From Streptomyces sp. NBC_01549 (GTDB lineage Bacteria > Actinomycetota > Actinomycetes > Streptomycetales > Streptomycetaceae): a stretch of 64,000 nt of DNA. The stretch's first letter is position 1; each line of letters starts with the position of its first letter. The translations under genes were made by a program, and so were the position numbers. Below, piece by piece: positions 26,462 to 35,914 of this stretch. The notes beneath the pieces are model-generated. The model saw nothing but the letters and a program-made list of their open reading frames with translations. It was not told the DNA's origin and did not search any database. Location of the stretch: positions 2,046,001 to 2,110,000 of the forward strand of contig NZ_JAPEPW010000002.1 of the NCBI RefSeq assembly GCF_026339955.1. The letters run 5' to 3'.

Positions 26462-27403
26462 ATGATGAGTACGGCCGACGGCACGACAAGCTTGAGTTCA
26501 CTGCGGCTGCCCGACGGGTTCACCGACGTCTTCACTAGCCGGCTCGTGGAGCTGAACGGGCTGCGGCTGCACGCGGTCACCGGCGGGGACGGCCCACCGC
26601 TGCTGCTGGTCGGCGGGTGGCCACAGACCTGGTACGCCTGGCGGGAAGTGATGCCCGCGCTCGCCCGCGAACACACCGTCGTCGCCGTCGACTCGCGCGG
26701 GGCCGGGCTCTCCGACAAGCCCGACGACGGTTACGACGCCGGCACGCTGGCCGCCGATCTGGTCGCTCTGATGGCCGCGCTCAGGCACGACCGGTTCGAC
26801 GTGGTCGGCCACGACATCGGCATGTGGACCGGATACGCCCTCGCTGCCGATCACCCCGAGCGGGTGGGCCGGCTCGCCGTCGTCGACGCCATTATCCCCG
26901 GTCTCACGCCGACCCCATCGGTCTTCAGCCCGGCCGCGGTCAACCAGCGGCTCTGGCACTTCGGCTTCAACCGGCTCACCGACCTCAACGAGGAGCTGGT
27001 CCGGGGGCGGGAGCGGCTCTTCTTCGGCTACCAGTTCGCCAAGAAGGCAGCCACCCCGGACGCGATCCCCGCGTACGCCGTCGACGTCTACGTCGATGCG
27101 ATCGTTGCGGATCCTCGCGGGCTGCGGGCGAGCTTCGCGTACTACCGGGCGCTGGACGAGACGATCGCGCAGAACGAGCAGCGCAAGAAGACCCGGCTGA
27201 CGCTGCCGGTGCTCGCCATCGGCGGCGCGCGGTACAGCGGCGCGATGGTCGCCGAGACGATGCGGCTGGCGGCCGACGATGTCACCGGGGTGGTCCTCGA
27301 CGATTGCGGCCATTACGTGGCCGAGGAGCAGCCGGCGCGGTTTACCGAGATCCTGGAGGACTTCCTCGGTGGCAAACCGATAGCAGGCGTGCCGCACGGC
27401 TGA
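26438..27403 (+). CDS. Alpha/beta hydrolase, epoxide hydrolase-like
   Basis: A 321-residue hydrolase. GGWPQTWYAWREVMPALA matches the HGxP oxyanion region, and VVGHDIGMWTGYALA supplies an Asp nucleophile (GHDxG), as in epoxide hydrolases and dehalogenases rather than Ser esterases. LDDCGHYVAEEQP holds the catalytic His near the C-terminus. The ATG at 26,438 falls about 7 bases after the predicted -10 hexamer and lacks a ribosome-binding site, suggesting a leaderless mRNA; ATGs at 26,462 and 26,465 are alternatives. Regulated by the divergent TetR. Confidence 0.85.
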   Translation: MTSCTDRSMMSTADGTTSLSSLRLPDGFTDVFTSRLVELNGLRLHAVTGGDGPPLLLVGGWPQTWYAWREVMPALAREHTVVAVDSRGAGLSDKPDDGYDAGTLAADLVALMAALRHDRFDVVGHDIGMWTGYALAADHPERVGRLAVVDAIIPGLTPTPSVFSPAAVNQRLWHFGFNRLTDLNEELVRGRERLFFGYQFAKKAATPDAIPAYAVDVYVDAIVADPRGLRASFAYYRALDETIAQNEQRKKTRLTLPVLAIGGARYSGAMVAETMRLAADDVTGVVLDDCGHYVAEEQPARFTEILEDFLGGKPIAGVPHG

Positions 27404-27472
27404 CACATTCGTGGCGGAGCTTCGCCGTGTCTGTCTTGCGCCCCCGCTCATTCACGTTGCGGCGCCTCCCGC

Positions 27473-27918
27473 GTGCCAAGAATCGACGGCGATGCGTATG
27501 CCGTCGGTGGTTCGCGAGGAAGAATGTCGATGTCCACAGTCAGCTACCGCAGGGTCCCGGCCGCGATGATCGCGGCGTTGCTCCGCGCCGGCGCCGGCCG
27601 CCACCCCATCGTCCAAAGTCGACAAAGCGATGCGACAGGCCAGCGGGCGATCACCGCCGACGGCAAGGCGTTACACGGATCTCGCACCGTCGACACTGCC
27701 GCCCGGCACGTGATGGCGGCCTGCGATCAGGTCACCGCCGCGGTGCTTGCCGACACTGACGTCGACGGCAGGACCAACGAGATCACCCGGTTCCGTCCGC
27801 TGCTGGACCAGATCGGCGACCTGCGCGACACACCGTGATCACCGCGGACGCGCTGCGCTGCCAGCGCGAGCCGTCACCTACCTCGCCGAACGCGGCGCAC
27901 GCTGGATCCTGACCGTAA
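27473..27918 (+). pseudogene. ISAs1-family transposase N-terminal remnant
   Basis: Reads RAITADGKALHGSRTVDTAA, LADTDVDGRTNEITRFRPLL, and after a frameshift RAVTYLAERGARWILTVKG. These are the N-terminal and first catalytic segments of an ISAs1 transposase. The sequence then switches abruptly to serine-recombinase coding at about 27,920. Confidence 0.8.
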
Positions 27919-29155
27919 AAGGTGCGGTGGCCGTCTGGCACGTCGACCGACTGACCCGGTCCCCGCGCGAGTTGGAGGACGTCATTGACCTTGCCGACCG
28001 CCATGGCGTCGAGCTCGCCACGGTCAGCGGGGAGATCGACCTCGCGACACCGACCGGCCGCATGGTGGCCCGCATGCTGGGTGCCGCAGCCCGTCACGAG
28101 GCCGAGCACAAGGCCGAGCGCCAGAAGCGGCAGCGGCGCCAGGCCGCCGAGGCCGGGCGCATAGCCGGGGGAGGTAAACGCCCCTATGGCTACGAGGAGG
28201 ACCGACTCACCATCCGTGAGAGCGAGGCCGAGATGATCCGTGAAGGGGTCCGGCGCGTACTCGCCAATGAGAGTCTGTCGAGCATCTGCCGGGACTGACA
28301 GGAGCGGAAGATCGTCAGTCCGGCTGGCCAACCGTGGAAGCCCGGCGGGCTGCGCCGCTTGTTCGCTTCCGCGCGGATCAGCGGACGACGTGAACACACG
28401 CCCCGAAGCTCATGGGAGACAACGCGCCCGCTGCTTGGTGAGATCGTCGCCGATGCTGTCTGGCCGGAGATCATTAGCCACGAGGACTCGGATCGCGTCC
28501 GGAAGGTTCTGAGCGACCCGACGCGACGTAGGAACGTGGAGGGCTCCACGAAGCGGAGCTATCTGCTCTCCGGGGTACTGCGCTGCGGCAAGCCCAAGGC
28601 CGATGGCAAGCCTTGCGGATGGGGGATGAGCGGTCGCCCGAGGAGCGGTGTACCGCGCTACGTGTGCCCGAACACGCCAGGTACGAACGCATGCGCCGGT
28701 ACGGCCACGAACGCCGAGCGCACGGACGACCACGTACGTGACATGGTGCTCGCCGCCCTTGAATCACCCACGTTTGTGGAGAGGCTGCGAGAGCAGGACA
28801 CGGCGGGCACCGATCTGTACGACGACGTACGGGCCGATGAGCAGGAGCTCGAAGAACTGGCCCGCGACATGGGAGAGCGACGTACCAGCCGCAAGGAATG
28901 GATGATCGCGCGGCAGCCGATCGAGGAGCGGTTGGAGCGGAACCGCGCGAGCTTGGCGAAGGTTTCCCGTGTGGCTGTGCTCTCGGGGTTCGTTGGCACT
29001 TTCGAGGACATGCAAGCGAGGTGGAAGCGGATGAATAACTCTCAGCGCCGAGCCATCATTACGGCGTGCGTCCGCTCGATCGAAGTGCGTCCGGCGGACC
29101 CGCACAAGCGGTGGGACCCCGATCGCTTCGTCTTCGATTGGGTCGCCCAGGGCTA
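27919..29155 (+). pseudogene. Large serine recombinase (integrase), headless and with an in-frame stop
   Basis: The frame encodes VDRLTRSPRELEDVIDLADR and EIDLATPTGRMVARMLGAAA (C-terminal part of the resolvase catalytic domain), a recombinase domain ending SLSSICRD, then a TGA at 28,296. The same frame resumes with QERKIVSPAGQPWKPGGLRR and runs through a zinc-ribbon-like region (GVLRCGKPKADGKPCGWGM, YVCPNTPGTNACAG) and coiled coil to 29,155. The N-terminal part with the catalytic serine is missing, replaced by the ISAs1 remnant. Probably the integrase of a lost integrative element. Confidence 0.85.
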
Positions 29156-29284
29156 GGCGAGCCGTCGAGCCGTACTGGATCAACGAGCTCGAAAACCTGC
29201 GCTACACGCTCGATCACGGCGAGATCCTCGATTACCGGGGGCAGCCCTTGCCGGGCACGAGACGCGGTTACCCGCTTCCGAAGC

Positions 29285-30650
29285 TCATCCGGCACCAAGG
29301 GCGCCCCCTACGAAATCGCCTGTCGCTTCCCGGGCCGCCTCTCGGCTGGCAGCCAAGTCCGCCGCGATGCCCGAAGCGATGAGTGCCGCGCCGGGGGTGT
29401 GGCCGGAGCCGACGTAGCGCCACTGCCGTTCGGTGACTGCGTCGGGTATGTCGGAGGATGTGGCCGCGGTAGCCGAGTGCGTGAGCCCAGGCCCGGAGGC
29501 GGAGGGGCTCGTACTCGGGGAGGCCGCCGAGGTGCCAGCAGGTGCGCATGAGGGTGCGGACGTGGTCGCTCACGGGTGCCGTCTCGATTTCGCCCCAGCT
29601 GGCGAGCGGGTGGTCGGTGCCGGAGCCTGTCTCGGTCGCGCCCTTCGTGACGTACTTGGCAACGTACGCGGCGACAGCGTCGTCGTCGGGTCCGTCGCCA
29701 TCGGTGTGCAGTGGACGGGCGTCGATCTGGACTCCCCAGCGGAGGGCCAGCTCACCCACGGCCGGGCTGTACGGCGTGCGGACCAGGACCCGCCGGGCGG
29801 AGGCGCGCACGGCATCGATGAGCAGTTCCGCGGTCCCCCAGGCCGGGGGTTCGTCGTCGGGTCCGTTCGGGCCGTCGAGGCGGACGACGGCGTGCACGTG
29901 GACGGCCGCCCGTTTCTGGTACTCGGCGACGCGGGCGAAGGACAGCCGGGCGTGCCGGGCGAATCGGGACTGTACGACGCCGACCGAGGAGGCCAGGCGC
30001 CGCCGGACGTCGATGACGAACCGGTCCCACAGCTTGGACGCGTGTGCGTGCCACAGCACATGGCCCGTGTAGTCGTAGCAGTCGGCGCACAGGGGTTGGC
30101 CGACGAGGGAATCGGTCGCGTCGTGGACGGCCCCGCAGCCGAGAGGGCGCCCGTGGTCTCACTCGGACCGGTCGCGACGGGGACGGTAGCGCTCCCCGGC
30201 ACCGTGCACGGGCCCGAAGGACGGAGCGGTCAGGGTGACGAAGAGCCGGGGCCGATGACGGACGTTGGCAGAGATGTTCTTGCCGCCCAGGAGGCCCGCG
30301 CGGACGAGGTGGAAGGTGTCCCCGGCGTGGAGGCGCGAGCACGGTGCGCAGACGGTCGCGCGTCGGTTGCGGCAGCGGACGAGGAGCCGTTCGCCGGCTT
30401 CGGTACGGGTGTCGTAGCGGTGGATGATCTCGCCGGTTGTGCCGTCCAGGGTGGTGGTCGAGCCGGAGAGGTGGACGGGGTGGGAGCAGCCGCCGATTGC
30501 GGTGATCTGCTCCAGCCAGCGGGTGAACTTCGGATCTTGGGCGATGCGGATCGCGTCTCGGTCGGTTTCGGTGAGCTGACGCAGGCGCGCCGCGCGGTTC
30601 AGGGCGGCGCGCCTGTCAGCCGGGGTGAACTCGGGTGTGATGGTGGTGAC
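29285..30650 (-). pseudogene. RepSA-type replication initiator, decayed
   Basis: Minus-strand segments match RepSA of actinomycete integrative elements: ITAIGGCSHPVHLSGSTTTL, VRCRNRRATVCAPCSRLHAG, LVGQPLCADCYDYTGHVLWH, AAVHVHAVVRLDGP and YVAKYVTKGATE. Damage: an in-frame TGA at 30,159-30,161, a frameshift near 29,450-29,480 before ERQWRYVGSGHTPGAALIAS, and no good start near 30,650. It therefore cannot produce full-length Rep. Confidence 0.8.
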
Positions 30651-30749
30651 CTTCCGGGGTGGGCCGCCGAAGCGGCTCGGGTGATGGTGGGTGGCGCGCA
30701 GTCGTCCATGGGGATCACTCCTTGGGTGGTCGGGCGGGGATGGGCTGGG

Positions 30750-30863
30750 TCAGCGGATGGTTCCGGTGCCGCGGCAGACGCGGCAGCGGTGGAGCCGTCC
30801 GGTCCAGGTTCTGCGGGCTCCGTCGCCCTTGCAGTGGGGGCACCTCACGCCGGGCATGGGCAT
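30750..30863 (-). CDS. 37-residue zinc-ribbon-like protein of an integrative element
   Basis: Starts MPMPGVRCPHCKGDGARRTW and ends CRVCRGTGTIR. Two CxxC pairs 20 residues apart indicate one zinc site. Similar tiny proteins lie between the rep and spd/tra genes in Streptomyces integrative plasmids. It was missed by size cut-offs. The frame is intact; function unknown. Confidence 0.6.
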   Translation of the reverse strand: MPMPGVRCPHCKGDGARRTWTGRLHRCRVCRGTGTIR

Positions 30864-30885
30864 GGCGTTGGTCCTTCCTGCCGGT

Positions 30886-31140
30886 CTAGAAGTGGGAGAA
30901 GCCGCTCAGCACCCAGGTGAGGAAGCCGTTGATGGTGAGGCTGACGGGGGTCTGGCCGAGGTACATGCCGAGCGCGGCACCGAGCTGGGCCAGGCGGAGC
31001 AGGGGCGTGGAGCACTGTTCGGCTTCCGCCTTGCTCTCACGCCGGCCATCGGAGAGGTGGAGCTCCGCGATCTCGTCGACGATCACGACGACCGGCATGG
31101 GACGCAGCTTGTCGGGGAGCTCCCAGATGGAGCGGACCCC
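30886..31140 (-). pseudogene. TraB (FtsK/SpoIIIE-like) conjugation protein remnant
   Basis: Encodes MRACRTAGVRSIWELPDKLR, MPVVVIVDEIAELHLSDGRR and LLRLAQLGAALGMYLGQ, corresponding to the Walker B region of the TraB DNA translocase of Streptomyces plasmids. The frame then jumps to TPVSLTINGFLTWVLSGFSHF, probably another plasmid gene joined by a deletion. The Walker A half is gone. Confidence 0.7.
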
Positions 31141-31672
31141 CGCCGTGCGGCAGGCACGCATGCGCTCCAGGGCCGATATGCAGCACGACGGCCCCGGTAC
31201 CATCAGGCACCGGGGACCGTCGTGTCCCCTCCCGGACCACCCCAGTTGCTGCCAGGCGCGGGGGTGGTCCGGTCTCGGTATGAGGTTGTGAAGCGCGGCC
31301 CCTCGCTCGGGAGGGGAGCCCCCGGGATGGTCCGAGGAGCCGCGCCTCTTGTGGCCGGAGTGGTCAGACTCCGGCCAGCGTCCGGCCCGCCTTCCACTCC
31401 CGATCGCGTGGGAGTAGACAGGGGAGGTGGCCCGGAGATCTCTTACGTCGTGCCGTCGAGGTCGAAGCGGCACCACACGCCTCGCGACCGGGCACAACCC
31501 ACCGGGCTCTCAGCTTGGGAAGCTCGGGTTCTACGGCGCCGAGAGGCTTGCTGACCTGCTGCTGAGCGGCGTCATGGCCTGAGGGTGTGCTGGGTGGGGT
31601 GACTGCTGTTCCCCGTGGTTCCCCGCAGTATCTGCCACGGGATTGGCACGGGAGCACGTTCAGGCGGGTGAG
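31141..31672. other. Non-coding remnant region left of the interrupted ORF
   Basis: No gene is supported. It holds inverted-repeat-rich sequence around 31,190-31,350 and the 16-mer CTCAGCTTGGGAAGCT at 31,509-31,524, which recurs at 34,174-34,189. Each copy is followed about 90 bases later by a TTCCCCG-rich motif, possibly an old attachment-site arrangement. Confidence 0.4.
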
Positions 31673-31752
31673 TCAGTCGCGCCGCGAACTCGGCACGCCG
31701 ATGTCGGCGCCGAGGTCGGTAGAGGCGGTCAACGAGTGGGCCGCGGTTCTCA
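31673..31752 (-). pseudogene. C-terminal end of an ORF interrupted by the IS427-like element
   Basis: After removing the IS and one TCA duplicate, the minus-strand frame from 33,584 continues here as RTAAHSLTASTDLGADIGV and PSSRRD to a stop at 31,673. This restores a longer protein and independently confirms the IS boundaries. Confidence 0.7.
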
Positions 31753-31853
31753 GAGTGCGGGATGTGGCGTTCCGTCGGTCTTGTCATCGCTCGATGGTGT
31801 GATGTTGGGGCATCGCTGGTGGTCAGGAGTTCGGGGTTCGCTTGAGTTGTGGC

Positions 31854-32684
31854 ATGAGCATGCGCAAGCCGTACCCGAGTGATCTCACCGACGAGCAGTG
31901 GGAGCTCCTCGAACCCGTGATCACGGCATGGAAGGCCCGGCATCCGTCAGTCAGCGGGCATCAGGGGAAGTACGCGATGCGGGAGATCGTGAACGCCATC
32001 CTCTACCAGAACCGCACGGGTTGTCAGTGGGAGTTCCTGCCCCATGACATGCCCCCGCCCGGAGCGGTGAAGTACTACTTCTACCTCTGGCGCGACGAGG
32101 GCACCGACCAGGACATTCACGACCTGCTGCGCTGGCAGCTGCGGGAGAAGCGGAAACGATTAGCCGACCCGAGCCTGGTGGTCCTGGACACACAGAGCAT
32201 CCACGCCGCCGTCGGCGTCCCGGCCACGACGACGGGCCGGGACGCCGCGAAAAGGGTGCCGGGCAGGAAGAGATGCCTGGCCGTGGACGTGCTGGGCCTC
32301 GTCATTGACTGCGTCGTCCTGCCCGCCTCCGCGCACGAGAACACCGCCGGCATCGCCCTGCTGGACGCTGTCACCGAGCAGTGCGACACGGTGAAAAAGG
32401 CCCTGGTCGACCAGGGCTTCAAGAAGAAGGTCGTCGAGCACGGCAAGAACGTGGGTATCGACGTCGAGATCGTCGAGCGCAACCCGGACGACAAGGGCTT
32501 CGTTCCACAGGCCAAACGGTGGATCGTGGAGCAGACGAACGGGATCCTAATGTTCTACCGCCGTCTCGTACGCGACTACGAACACCGCCCCGCCTCCTCC
32601 CGCTCCCGCGTTCTGTGGGCGATGGCCTCCGTCATGAGCCGTCGCCTCACCGGAGCCACCAGCGCCTCCTGGAGGACCGCATGA
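31854..32684 (+). CDS. IS5-family (IS427-group) transposase
   Basis: A 276-residue transposase starting MSMRKPYPSDLTDEQWELLE, the typical DUF4096-type N-terminus. ILYQNRTGCQWEFLPHDMPP follows, then the DDE core: Asp in VLDTQSIHAAV, Asp in VDQGFKKKVVEH, and Glu in RWIVEQTNGILMFYRRL. It contains one TTA codon (32,160), rare in Streptomyces and implying bldA-dependent translation. The stop overlaps the next ATG. Confidence 0.9.
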   Translation: MSMRKPYPSDLTDEQWELLEPVITAWKARHPSVSGHQGKYAMREIVNAILYQNRTGCQWEFLPHDMPPPGAVKYYFYLWRDEGTDQDIHDLLRWQLREKRKRLADPSLVVLDTQSIHAAVGVPATTTGRDAAKRVPGRKRCLAVDVLGLVIDCVVLPASAHENTAGIALLDAVTEQCDTVKKALVDQGFKKKVVEHGKNVGIDVEIVERNPDDKGFVPQAKRWIVEQTNGILMFYRRLVRDYEHRPASSRSRVLWAMASVMSRRLTGATSASWRTA

Positions 32685-33103
32685 GCGAGAACCCGCAGGT
32701 CAAAGTCATCCTGGAACACATCGAGACCCGCGAACGCGAACTGGACGACCAGGCCGGGCAGTTCCGGGCCCGCATCGAAGAGCTCACCCGGCAGCTCGGC
32801 GAACTCGACGCGGAGAGCGAGAACCTGCGCATCACCCGCAAGACCCTCCTCACTCTCCCGCTGCCCTCACCCTCCACCGGGCCGGACCGCCCCGACATCC
32901 CGGACCACCCCGCCTACCAGCAGATCCTTACCGCCCTGACCGACGCGGGCCGGCCGATACGCGCCCGCGACCTCTGCCAGGCCCTCGACCTGCCGATCCT
33001 CCCGAAGAACACCGAAGGCATCCGCTGCAAACTGAAACGCCTGGTCAGCCGGGGCATCCTCATCGAACCCGAACCCGGCCTGTTCGCCTGCCCCGGCGCC
33101 TGA
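32681..33103 (+). CDS. IS-encoded accessory protein: coiled coil plus winged-helix-like domain
   Basis: A 140-residue protein translated from an ATG overlapping the transposase stop. Residues 5-55 form a coiled coil (HIETRERELDDQAGQFRARI and following). Residues 75-135 look like a winged helix (YQQILTALTDAGRPIRARDL, LKRLVSRGILIEPEPGLF). It lies wholly inside the IS ends, so it moves with the transposase. Most IS5-family members encode a single protein; a regulatory or targeting role is inferred. Confidence 0.75.
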   Translation: MSENPQVKVILEHIETRERELDDQAGQFRARIEELTRQLGELDAESENLRITRKTLLTLPLPSPSTGPDRPDIPDHPAYQQILTALTDAGRPIRARDLCQALDLPILPKNTEGIRCKLKRLVSRGILIEPEPGLFACPGA

Positions 33104-33181
33104 GGACCACCCCCCACCCGCGACCAGCGGTCCTTCCACAACCTCAACCACGAAACGGACAAGAGCCCACGTTCCGCACTC

Positions 33182-33584
33182 TCAGATCGTTCTCCCATCC
33201 CGGGAGGTCGTCAGGGCCGATCCATTCGCTGTAGTCCGCTGCGACGGAGAGGAACCGTGTTTCCTCCTGGGTGCGGGCCGCGACCGTCATTGACAACCGG
33301 TCGGCTACGCCCTTGGGGCTCAGCTCGTCTTTCGCAAGACCGAACGCGAGTCTCACGAGGAGGCATCGGCCGGCTGCCTCCTCGTCGGGAAGAGGTATGC
33401 CGAGTTCGTGCAGGGCTTGAACATACAGCTCACGGATCTCGGTCTCGTCGCTCCTGCTCGGCAGTCCGGCGAGCTCGCGCAGGGCAGGGGAATCACGCCC
33501 GTCGACGAGCGCATGCGCAGCGAGCATCGGGAGCTCCTCGGGTCGGAGTACCTCCGCTACGTACTGCCAAGCGCTGTGCTGCAA
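33182..33584 (-). pseudogene. Unknown ORF interrupted by the IS427-like element (5' part)
   Basis: Minus-strand frame from a TTG at 33,584: LQHSAWQYVAEVLRPEELPM to DYSEWIGPDDLPGWENDL, mainly alpha-helical with Leu/Ala/Glu bias. The coding character continues upstream of the TTG, so the original start may be lost. The element inserted just after GWENDL; the remaining 25 residues lie at 31,673-31,752. No family recognised. Confidence 0.6.
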
Positions 33585-33924
33585 CCGATCGATGGGCCAA
33601 TGGTGGAGGCGATGAGACGTCCTGACCAGCCGATTGCCGTTGTGGCCTCGGCTTCTTCTTGCCCTGGGTCTTGCCGGGGATCTTGATGACCTGGGTTTTT
33701 GCTGGTCAGGGCGGTGGACGTGAGCCCCTGAGTGGTCGCCATTTGGTCGTTGTCGGCTGCTGTCGAGCGGCGTCGGACGGCCCAGAGACGGCCCAAGATT
33801 GGGCGGGCCGCCGACTGGATGCGGAGCACGCCACGAGGCGGTGATGCCTTACTCGTCCCCGTCGGGCAGTCCATGGCGGCAAACCCTGTTGTCGACGAGC
33901 CACCGATCAGCTTCGATCACAGCC
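33585..33924. other. Stretch without a supported gene
   Basis: Only short frames without starts or motifs. It may hold decayed 5' sequence of the interrupted ORF on the minus strand. Confidence 0.4.
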
Positions 33925-34134
33925 GTGACCGATGGTGTCGCAGTCAACGTTGCCGACGACCACATCCTCAGCAACCAGATCATCCGCGGCCTCAAGACAC
34001 TCCGTGACCACCTGGGCTGCTCGCTTCATGAGGCCCTGGACGTTTTTGCCGCCAGGTACGAGGTGCTGAGGGTGGAACGTCCAGACGATTTCGTATGCAC
34101 CCGTGACGAGTACGGGACCGGCTTCTACTCGTGA
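33925..34134 (+). CDS. Small conserved hypothetical protein
   Basis: A 69-residue acidic protein from a GTG (VTDGVAVNVADDHILSNQII, HLGCSLHEALDVFAARYEVL). Amphipathic helices suggest a small regulator or antitoxin-like protein. No partner toxin is visible next to it, and no family was recognised. Confidence 0.5.
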   Translation: MTDGVAVNVADDHILSNQIIRGLKTLRDHLGCSLHEALDVFAARYEVLRVERPDDFVCTRDEYGTGFYS

Positions 34135-34569
34135 GGGTGCGTCCGCTGCTGATGAGACTCGATGTCCAGAGCACTCAGCTTGGGAAGCTGCGATCACTTG
34201 TGGCCGGTTCGGACGCTGACCTGGCTGAACGGCCACAGCGCGGCTTCGTCGGGCTCGGCTGCTTTCACCGTGATTCCCCGCTGTTCCCCGCTCTGTCTGG
34301 TGCGCTTGTGGTGCGGCAAGGGCGCTGTGGACGACCGGCCCGGCGTGTTCGAGGAGCGGTGGTGGTCCGCGAACCGGCGATCTGCACCAATACGACGTGA
34401 GCGACCGGTTCCATCCGAGGCAGACCGCGTCCGTGCGTCTTGGAGGCATCGTCAGCCGACCGGGCGAACCGGCTCCGTCGGATGTGCGGGGATGCGACCC
34501 GCCGCTGTGCCGATAGCCGCATCCCGCCGAGCCGGACACTCCACTGACCGGCGGAGCGCAGATGGTCGA
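34135..34569. other. Non-coding stretch before the truncated ISAs1 copy
   Basis: No gene is supported. It contains the second copy of CTCAGCTTGGGAAGCT (34,174-34,189) and TTCCCCGCTGTTCCCCGC at about 34,275, echoing the layout at 31.5-31.62 kb. Confidence 0.4.
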
Positions 34570-35714
34570 GCTGGTGGTCGGTGGTGACTCCATGACCGCG
34601 ATCTGGCAGTGGTCCGCCCGCGCCCCGCAGGTCAAACTGGCCCGCCTCGGCGCCCGGTACGACCCGCTGGCCGGCCAGTACCTTGTGCCCAGCGAGCGCA
34701 CCTTCCGCCGCGTGCTCGCCGACCTGGATGCCGACGTGCTGGACGCGGCGACCTGCGCATACGTCACCGACGTCGCGACCGGAAAGGCACCGACGCCCGA
34801 GGTCCCGGACACCCCGGGGCCCATCGAGCGCGAACAGCGCCGCGCCGCCCAGCGGGCCGTGGAACACCCGGCGCCGGCCGGGCTGCTGCCCGCTGCGGCT
34901 CTCGACGGCAAGGCCCTGACCGGCGCCCGCACCGAATCGGGGCGGGTCTTCCTGGTCGGGGCGGTCGACCACGCCAGCGGCGCGGTCCTCGGCCAGAGGC
35001 AGGTTCCGGACAAGCGCGGCGAGGGCGAGGCGGCCCGCATGCTGCTGGCCCAACTCGCCTTGTCCGGCCGGGTGTTCACCCTGGACGCCCTGCACACCAC
35101 GAAGAAGACCGCCCACCTGATCACGGACCGGCTCGACGCCCACTACGTCCTGATCCTGAAGGGGAACCAGCCGCTGGCCCGCGCCGCCGCCCAGGCGCTG
35201 CTGGCCGGTACCGACGCCGAGTGGACCGAGACCACCGAGGCCGAGGACGACCGTGGGCACGGGCGCACCGAGCGTCGCACGATCCGCACCGCCCAAGCCG
35301 ACGACGCCCTCTTCCCCGGCGCGGGACAGGTCTTCCGCCTGCGCCGTGACACCGGCGGCCTCGACGGAACCTGGACCGGGAAGGAGATCGTCTTCGGCGT
35401 CACCAGCCTGCCCGCCCACCTCGCAGGCCCCGCTCACCTCAACCACTACGAGAGGGTCCACTGGTCCATAGAAAACAAGATCCACTGGGTGCGGGACGTC
35501 ACCTTCCATGAGGACAACTCCCAGGTCAGGACCGGCACCGCACCCCGAGCACTGGCCAGCTTCCGCAACCTGGGCATCAGCACGCTCCGCCTGGCCGGAC
35601 GAGCCAACATCGCCCACGCCCGCCGCGATCTCCTCAACCACAACGACGCCTTCGCCGTCTACGGCATCTGATCAACTACCACGAAGCCGGACACAACCGA
35701 ACAACGCCGGGGCC
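34570..35714 (+). mobile_element. 5'-truncated ISAs1-family element (copy 1)
   Basis: The reading frame (to the stop at 35,671) appears identical to the complete transposase at 50,950-52,248 from LVVGGDSMTAIWQWSARAPQ to the C-terminal NHNDAFAVYGI. The first about 65 residues and the left terminal repeat are missing; the junction is at about 34,570. The right end, GAACAACGCCGGGGCC, matches the complete copy. An ORF starting upstream (MVEL...) is a fortuitous fusion. Without its N-terminus and one end it should be immobile. Confidence 0.88.
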
Positions 35715-35908
35715 GTGGAGCTGGGCAGGCTCTGCCGAGCCACCGTCGCGAAGTGAACGAGCTGAGCAAGTACTGCCGGATCAACGCCCGAAGTGTTGTT
35801 CTGCGTAAAGTTGCTCTGCGTTCCGACTGCAACGTTCTGCGACCCGTCGATCTTCACGTGGAAAGTCGGGCCGCTGGGGGCCTGCGACGGGTTGAGGAAC
35901 TCGGACAC
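35715..35908 (-). pseudogene. N-terminal fragment of an unknown gene cut by ISAs1 copy 1
   Basis: From GTG 35,908 it encodes MSEFLNPSQAPSGPTFHVKI, DGSQNVAVGTQSNFTQNNTS and GVDPAVLAQLVHFATVARQS, then runs into the ISAs1 end at 35,714. The polar VAVGTQSNFTQNN segment resembles the beta-repeat opening of several phage- or defence-associated Streptomyces proteins. The rest of the gene is absent. Confidence 0.5.
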
Positions 35909-35914
35909 GGGCTT

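Larger units (their letters stand above)
31753..33181. mobile_element. IS5/IS427-group insertion sequence with two genes
   Basis: A 1,429-bp element with terminal repeats starting GAGTGCGG at the left and ending CCGCACTC at the right (about 12 of the first 14 bases match). It is flanked by TCA target duplications (31,750-31,752 and 33,182-33,184), the TNA pattern of this group. It contains a transposase and a second overlapping gene. Confidence 0.85.

Noticed and set aside
29433..30920. Plus-strand open frame of 495 codons
   Set aside because: Antisense to the RepSA remnant, whose decay does not disturb this low-complexity shadow frame.
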